From NCBI GenBank assembly GCA_023101885.1, contig JALPQD010000293.1, positions 291,861-355,860 of the forward strand: DNA of 64,000 bases, read 5' to 3'. Shown in pieces: positions 58,259-64,000 of this stretch. The notes under the pieces are model-generated. The model was not told where the DNA came from. It was given only the letters and a program-made list of their open reading frames with translations, and made no database searches. The stretch's first letter is position 1. Each line of letters begins with the position of its first letter. The DNA comes from Typhlomys cinereus (lineage: Eukaryota > Chordata > Mammalia > Rodentia > Platacanthomyidae). The position numbers and the translations under genes are program-made.

Positions 58259-60950
58259 CAGCAGAGTGGCTCTTCATTTAACTCATTTTAGTTTTGGTTC
58301 ATTGTGTTGGCATTGTTGCTATGGATATCATCAGTGAAGCATTATGCTATATTTTATGAGTTTCTATATCTCTGGAAAAGTTTCCCATGTAACTCTCTTA
58401 TTTACTTTGTTTAATTGTTTTGTAGCTTGGTATGCCACAGTAAATATATATATATCAAAGACAAAGCTAGGCACTATTAAAGCCTTGAAGAGAAGTTCTA
58501 TTTAGCAACAATTCAACAATTGTAGTATGGGGAGAAAGTGAAAAGGTAATTGAATTCAAATTCCTGAAATAAGAAATCTAACAGCCCTTTAAAAGCCAGG
58601 AGATAGTGAAATAAAGACAGTAAGGGACAATCAGAGATCAGCTGAGTGAGTCCATGAGACCTGGATTTGTGGATCCGCGCTCTGCTAGCAGAGAAAGGCA
58701 GATACAGTCAAGCAAATTGAAGCAAGGTATGCATGCTTCCATGACATAGAGAAGGCCTATCCTCTCACAGAACCCAGAGTGAAGATAAGAGGTATTCTTT
58801 TACATGTGTGGATTGCAGAAAATTGTCAGATTCCCGAGGAAACTTAGTTAGACAGACAGATACTCTTGGGTAATTCTTATAGAGGTATCTTAAATTTCCG
58901 TGGTTCAGTCAGACTTTTTATTACAGACACTGAGATACACTGAGTAGACATTTCCCAACTGCTGTCTCATCCTTGAAGCTGGTATCTACAGCCTCTTGAG
59001 TGGCTATGTGAACACTTGATGCTACATTGAAGATCATTACTCTCACTGCTTATCACTAAGCAAAGTTAAAGAAGGAAAGCATAGTGCCTGTAACTGCCAA
59101 ACTCTGTTTTTAGCTCATTCTTCACTTTTAGCGTTTTCAGCAACATGTTCTGGTTTCATCTGTTTACCTGTATTATCTGATTTTTTTTATCTTTTCCAGG
59201 AAAATATAAATTTTCCCCACACATATGCAAATAGATCTGTTGCATGATTAATGTTTTAATCTTCTCTATCTTCTACATCATTCTTCCATCTCTTTAGAGA
59301 TATCACTTGTTTGAATTTTGTGTAATCTTGTTTCATTTTGATAGAAAACTTAATACTTGATTATCCAAAGTTGGTCTAGCCAGTTTTTCTTTGCTTAGAA
59401 GAACTGTGAACTTCTAGAAAAAGAATCAGCATTATGTCAACTCTGGAACACAGTGCAGAGCCTTGTAGTGGGTAATTTCCACACACTATTTGCTTCATGG
59501 GCAATGACATGATTTTAATACTCCTTGTTCCAGGCTCCAGTTGGAGAGTTGCCTTTGAAAATGGATGTTAGCCTAGCAAATATTTGCAGTAAAATGAATA
59601 TTGTAATTATGTCATAAACTAAGAGGAGATATCAAATTAACTTTAAGGGTTATAGCCTATTTCTATATACAAACTCTATACAAAAGAGCTGTCACGTGGA
59701 CTTTCATTTGTTTCTTCTCTTCTGGGTCTCAGAACTGCTGTATACTCTCTTGGCATCTCAAAGCATCTACTCTAACCCGAACTCAGAGACTTTGAGAGTC
59801 CCAGAGGTGAAGGGCAGCTTATGAACAGGAAAGTCTGAGTTCACTTGCTCCAATGCTCATCCGGTGATCCTTTGCTCCTTAATATTTCACAGATTCTCTG
59901 AAGCATGCTGCACTGTGTTTGGCAGTTACACAGCCCAAAAGCAGGGTCATAAACACAGGAACAGATTAATGATCTAAAATCCTAATCAGAAATGGTACCC
60001 GCGTGTACATCTCCTAATTAATCAAGTACCCTATTCTTTTTGATAAGCAGGTTTTCTTCTTCCCTAGAAATTCTGCAGATTAACTCTGATGACCCAAAAA
60101 CAATAGGAACAGGTTTGAAGACACACATGCTGGAAAGTATTCTGAATTTGTAGATGAAATTTCTATGCAAATTATTTTTCTCTTTTCTTGACCCAGAAAA
60201 CATATGCTCTTCTTTCTTACATGTTAAGCTGCCGGCTTTGACCCATTTTATATGTGGAGGCAGAAAGCTCTGCTGCCATTACTCCCCCACTCACTTTGTA
60301 CAGATAAGCGAATTCTCTTTTAAAAACATAGTATATGTGAGCGTTTATTAAGGGACATCTGCTTTATCATCTAGTGAGTAGAACTGGACTTATATTTACT
60401 GATAAATACTGGGAAAATTAGTGTAGGGCAACTACAGTTTTCTCCACTTGTTTCACCATCGAATCCTCTCAACTACTCACAAAAATGAAGTGTCAAGTGA
60501 TAGATGAAATATGAAGCAGTGTTTGCTGTACATCCACGTGCTATTGCATAATAATTGAAAGGGAACAATGAAGAAAAGTTCAAATGATCTGTCTGAACTT
60601 CAAGAACTCTGACAAAAACAGCCTTGTGTTTGTGCCTTGCCGGTGTGGATGTAAAGGAGGGGTGATGTAATTCACAGTTACTATGTTAAGGTTTTTAACT
60701 TCAAAACTGTTGCCCTGAGTTGCTTCCTTCCCTCCTCCCTCCCTTCCTCCTTCTCTCCTTCCTTAATTCCTTCATTCCTTCTTTTTTCTTTCCATTTTCT
60801 TTTTTCTGTACTTATTTTAATGTTGTATACATGAGTCTAGTGTATTTATATTTTTGACCCTTAATTCCAAATTCCACCCCCTCTTCTTCCTTCCCTTAGA
60901 ACCCTTCATCTCTCCTGCCAGATTTCATCCTATTTTCAAATCTTTTCACT
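58259..60950. other. Unassigned AT-rich sequence
   Basis: No gene over 2.7 kb. A short (TA)n run lies at 58446-58454. A CCTT-type low-complexity run lies at 60721-60800. The short frames show no domain. Confidence 0.4.
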
Positions 60951-61098
60951 TGTGCACATACACACCATGGTGAGTAGGTGGAGACCATGGACAACTTTTA
61001 GAAAGTCTTTCTGCCCACTATTTGTCTTCTAGGGATCAACCTCACTTTGCTGTTTGTGGACTGGCGCCTGACCTGCTGAGCTATCTTGCTGGCCCCTG
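60951..61098 (-). repeat. B4/B2-like SINE, minus orientation
   Basis: The right end 'ctgctgagctatcttgctgg' followed by 'cccc' is the reversed head, and 'gggatcaacctcactttgct' is a worn box B region. The left end 'tgtgcacatacacaccatgg' is the reversed CA-rich part. Confidence 0.72.
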
Positions 61099-61789
61099 CG
61101 TGCTGTTTTTGTCTCTTATTCCCATTCTGTTAGTTCATCTTATAACCATGTCCAAGTGACATGTGACCACAAGTTCACATTGTAATATCTTCATTGAGAG
61201 TTGTCAGAGCTTTGATATAGACATCATCTGTGTTTTACCATTTTTTAACTTGTAGCTTCTTATGCAGTATGTTTGGCCTTGACCTGCTTGCGGTTTCTTG
61301 ATATTTCTACATGTTATGTTTTGACAAGTCCACAGTGAAATTTACTTATTTCTTTTTTAATGTTTATGCAGCATTTGATGTACATTCATAGAATCTGAAC
61401 ATGTGTTTCTCACTGTGATAATTATATGTTTTATCTTTTTTTATTACTAACCTGTGGAAACCTGGGATTCTTTGCTGTATGCATAATCTTAGCAGTTAGA
61501 AATATATTACTTGAATTTGGGTGTTATCTAGCAGTAGTTTTCTACCCTGTGGGTTGAAGTGAGAGAATGAAGTCATTGTGAAAACAAAGTCCAGAAAGGC
61601 ACTGGCTATGTTGTAGTGCTTGATTGTCTCTATCTAATTTCCTGATTTGTCTATCTTTTCTATGCCTCAGTTGTTGAGTTCAGTGAAATACTACAAATAT
61701 CCAAATAAAGTCTTATGTTGGCTAAAAAGTCTGTGATGACTTATGTCTGACTTATTCATGCTCCAGCAAACATCCTAGATCAGTGGACA
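61099..61789. other. Unassigned sequence
   Basis: No gene. It may include more of the L1-E 3'UTR, but I could not match it. Confidence 0.35.
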
Positions 61790-64000
61790 GACCACTGATA
61801 AAAGCATTCTCCTTTACTTCCCATTAGCGTTAGTCCTCATCAGTCTCTCAGACATGTGTGGAGCTTCTTGAGATCTTTCTGATGTTATGGCAAGATGTTG
61901 ATAAGACTGTTCTGTGTAGGTAAGCATATATGCCATGAAGCCTTGTATATCCAACTATGTCATGTCCAGGTGGTAATGAATATCTCACCATCTTTCTACT
62001 TCAGACTCTTAAAATCTTGCCACTTCCTCTTCCATGTTTCCTAGGCCTTGGGGTTGGGGTAGGTGAGGTTACATATCTTGTTTACATAACCAGTCCACAG
62101 ATCCTTCCTTTATGCATTTTGCCAAGTCATTCTTTTTAGTAATAAACACTTTCTGTTGCAAAAGACTTCTAGGATGAATGCTGAGGGTGCTTCCAATCTT
62201 TCTATCTATAATAACAGGTATTTATAGAGCAGTTTGGTTTGCTGTCTTCCCAGTCAAAGAGTCTTAATCTGTTCTTCTCTTATGACCTATTTCCTTTCTT
62301 TTTATAGGTTCTTGTTGTAGTTACCAGTAACAGGAAAGTGTTCCACTTAGACAAATGGGTCTTAAGTCCAATCAGAAAGCTGTTGGTTGTGTCTCTGATA
62401 GACTTGCCGCTATTGCAATAGGTGACCAGTGTGATTTTTTTTGTAACTTGCAGATCTGACAGGTTAATGAGACCTTTGATTATTTTCTCCCCAAGTAGCT
62501 TCCATAGTATTCCTTGGTACTGTGTAAGCTATCCAGCAAGGAGGATGTTCTCAAACCAGTTCCAGTTGGTTAATCCATATGTTTTGCGTCTTCAGTAATA
62601 TAAGGTCTTAGTGTCAGTTTTTTGGAGGGAAATCAGGAGCAATGGCAAAAGTCTGTATTGTTTGGTGAATCTTTGAAATCTGTCTGACCAACAACTTATC
62701 AGGAAGTGTCACATTCCTTCCACTTCTAGTACAGTTTTAATTGTCACTGGATTAAGTGGACCAACTCAAGTCATTTTTTTTGTTTTGTTTTGTCCTATTT
62801 TCTCCTTCTCTGTTCTTCTGCATAGGGACTGTCCATTCTTGTTTCTTTTATAAAAGAAATGTTTTTTGACTTATTAATAAGTAGAAGGTTCCTATGGGGT
62901 TCCATCCCAAAATCTTAGAGCTTTATTTTAATCACCTCCTCCTCTCCTATATCCCATTCCAACAACCTATTTGCCAAATAATATTCTATATCTCCCCCTC
63001 AAAAGGTTTCACTCTAACTATACCTTCTCACCTTCCCACTCATTGATCCCTTTTGAATTTTCTGACTCTTACAGCAATTCCAAATCCAGTACTTTGGTCA
63101 GGAGATAATGCTGGCATCCACATATAAGAGAGAACACGTGGCATTTGTCTTTCTATGTTGGAGTTACCTCACTCAATAATATATTTTCCAGTTTCATTCA
63201 TTTACAAGAAAATTCCATAATCTCATCCTTCCTGATGACAGAATTGTTAACATTCCATTACATACATGTACTACATTTTCATTACCCATTTTTCTGTTGA
63301 TGGACACATTGACTGATTCTATTTTCTTGGGATTATAAATAGAGCTGCATGAACAAAGATGATTAAATGTCTTTGTACTGAGATGCAGAGTCTTTGGGGA
63401 TATTACTAGAAGTACAGCTAGGTCATATGGTAGTTCCACTTTTAACCTTCTGAGGAATTGCTACATTAACCTCCAAAGTGGCCGTACTAGTTTTCTCAAT
63501 ATCTTCACTAGCATTCTCTGCTGTTTGTGTTCTTGATCTTAGCCATTCTGACTGGGGTAGATAGATGGTATCACATAGTAGTTTTAATTTTCATTTCTCT
63601 GATGATCAGAGAAGTTAAGCATCTTTTAAGATATTTATTTGAATTTTGAATTTATTTTTGTGTGAAGTCCCTGTTTAATTCCAGGGTCCATTTTTTTTGA
63701 TTGGGATGTTTACTTTCTTGGTGTTTAGTTTTTTGTGTTCTTTTTATACTCTGGATATTAATCTTTGTCAGATTCATAGCTAGAAAAGATTCCTTCATTC
63801 TGTGAGCTTTCTTTTTGCACAATTAACTGCTTCTTTTGCAGGACAGAAGTCTGTTAATTTCTTGAAGTCCCATTTCTCAATTATTGGTCTTAGATCCTGG
63901 GCATTTGGGGTTCTGTTTAGAAAGTCTTTATGTAGGCTTATCAACTCAAGTATACTCCTTAGTCTTTCTTCTAACACTTTCAGGTTTGAGGTTTAACATA
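61790..64000 (-). mobile_element. L1-E: older LINE-1 3' part, running off the window
   Basis: A minus-strand L1 that is older than L1-A to L1-D. The 3'UTR (about 61790-63150) shares phrases with L1-A, such as the stretch around 61985-62055 that parallels 16625-16720. The C-terminal part of ORF2 begins at about 63160. The element continues past 64000. The left limit is uncertain. Confidence 0.75.
63160..64000 (-). pseudogene. ORF2: L1-E ORF2 C-terminal remnant
   Basis: Minus-strand pieces align with ORF2 of L1-C. At 63795-63977 a frame reads 'LELISLHKDFLNRTPNAQ', matching '[18 protein letters not shown]' in L1-C. At 63194-63439 a frame starts 'MELPYDLAVLLVISPK', matching '[16 protein letters not shown]'. 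Many frameshifts and stops separate the pieces. The reverse transcriptase domain would lie beyond the right edge. Confidence 0.85.

Overview
This is a stretch of rodent genomic DNA with no recognisable host gene. The evidence is the repeat content: LINE-1 (L1) elements of several ages, tRNA-derived B2/B4-like SINEs, an ID-like SINE, short B1-like SINEs and ERVL-class LTRs. B1, B2, B4 and ID together point to a mouse-related or jerboa-like (myodont) rodent. The species cannot be named from the sequence alone. I saw no convincing host exon, rRNA, tRNA gene or CRISPR array, and the non-repeat DNA is AT-rich and looks intergenic or intronic.

Layout. 1-16 kb: a long homopyrimidine tract, scattered SINEs, a 32-bp minisatellite, an ancient L1 3' end split by a solo LTR, an old L2 fragment and one small cysteine-rich open frame of unknown status. 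16.2-25.4 kb: two minus-strand L1 pieces joined end to end. L1-A has a 3' end and most of ORF2. L1-B has a 5'UTR, ORF1 and most of ORF2, and carries an inverted duplication inside ORF1. 25-36 kb: old repeats, a 167-bp segment present twice (once inside a SINE), a degenerate minisatellite and dinucleotide runs. 36.1-41.8 kb: a second solo LTR, then an ancient L1 split by L1-D, a 5'-truncated and 5'-inverted L1 with a perfect 15-bp target-site duplication. 42-50.8 kb: SINEs, microsatellites, a MIR and a second duplicated segment of 107 bp. 50.8-58.3 kb: an ERVL LTR plus internal sequence, split by L1-C, a full-length plus-strand L1 with a 14-bp target-site duplication, an intact ORF1 frame and a decayed ORF2. 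58.3-64 kb: old sequence, a SINE, and the 3' part of an older minus-strand L1 (L1-E) that runs off the right edge.

How the parts relate. The genes here are all retrotransposon genes. L1 ORF1 encodes an RNA-binding chaperone and ORF2 an endonuclease-reverse transcriptase. That machinery also moves SINEs, so L1 activity explains most of the window. Nesting gives a relative order: ancient L1/L2/MIR first, then ERVL LTRs, then L1-C and L1-D. No element looks able to move by itself, because every ORF2 is broken. The best leads are structural: the twin-primed L1-D, the inverted duplication in L1-B, the CpG-rich alternative 5' end of L1-C, and two short duplicated segments that each border a SINE 3' half. 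I did not find a convincing new gene system.
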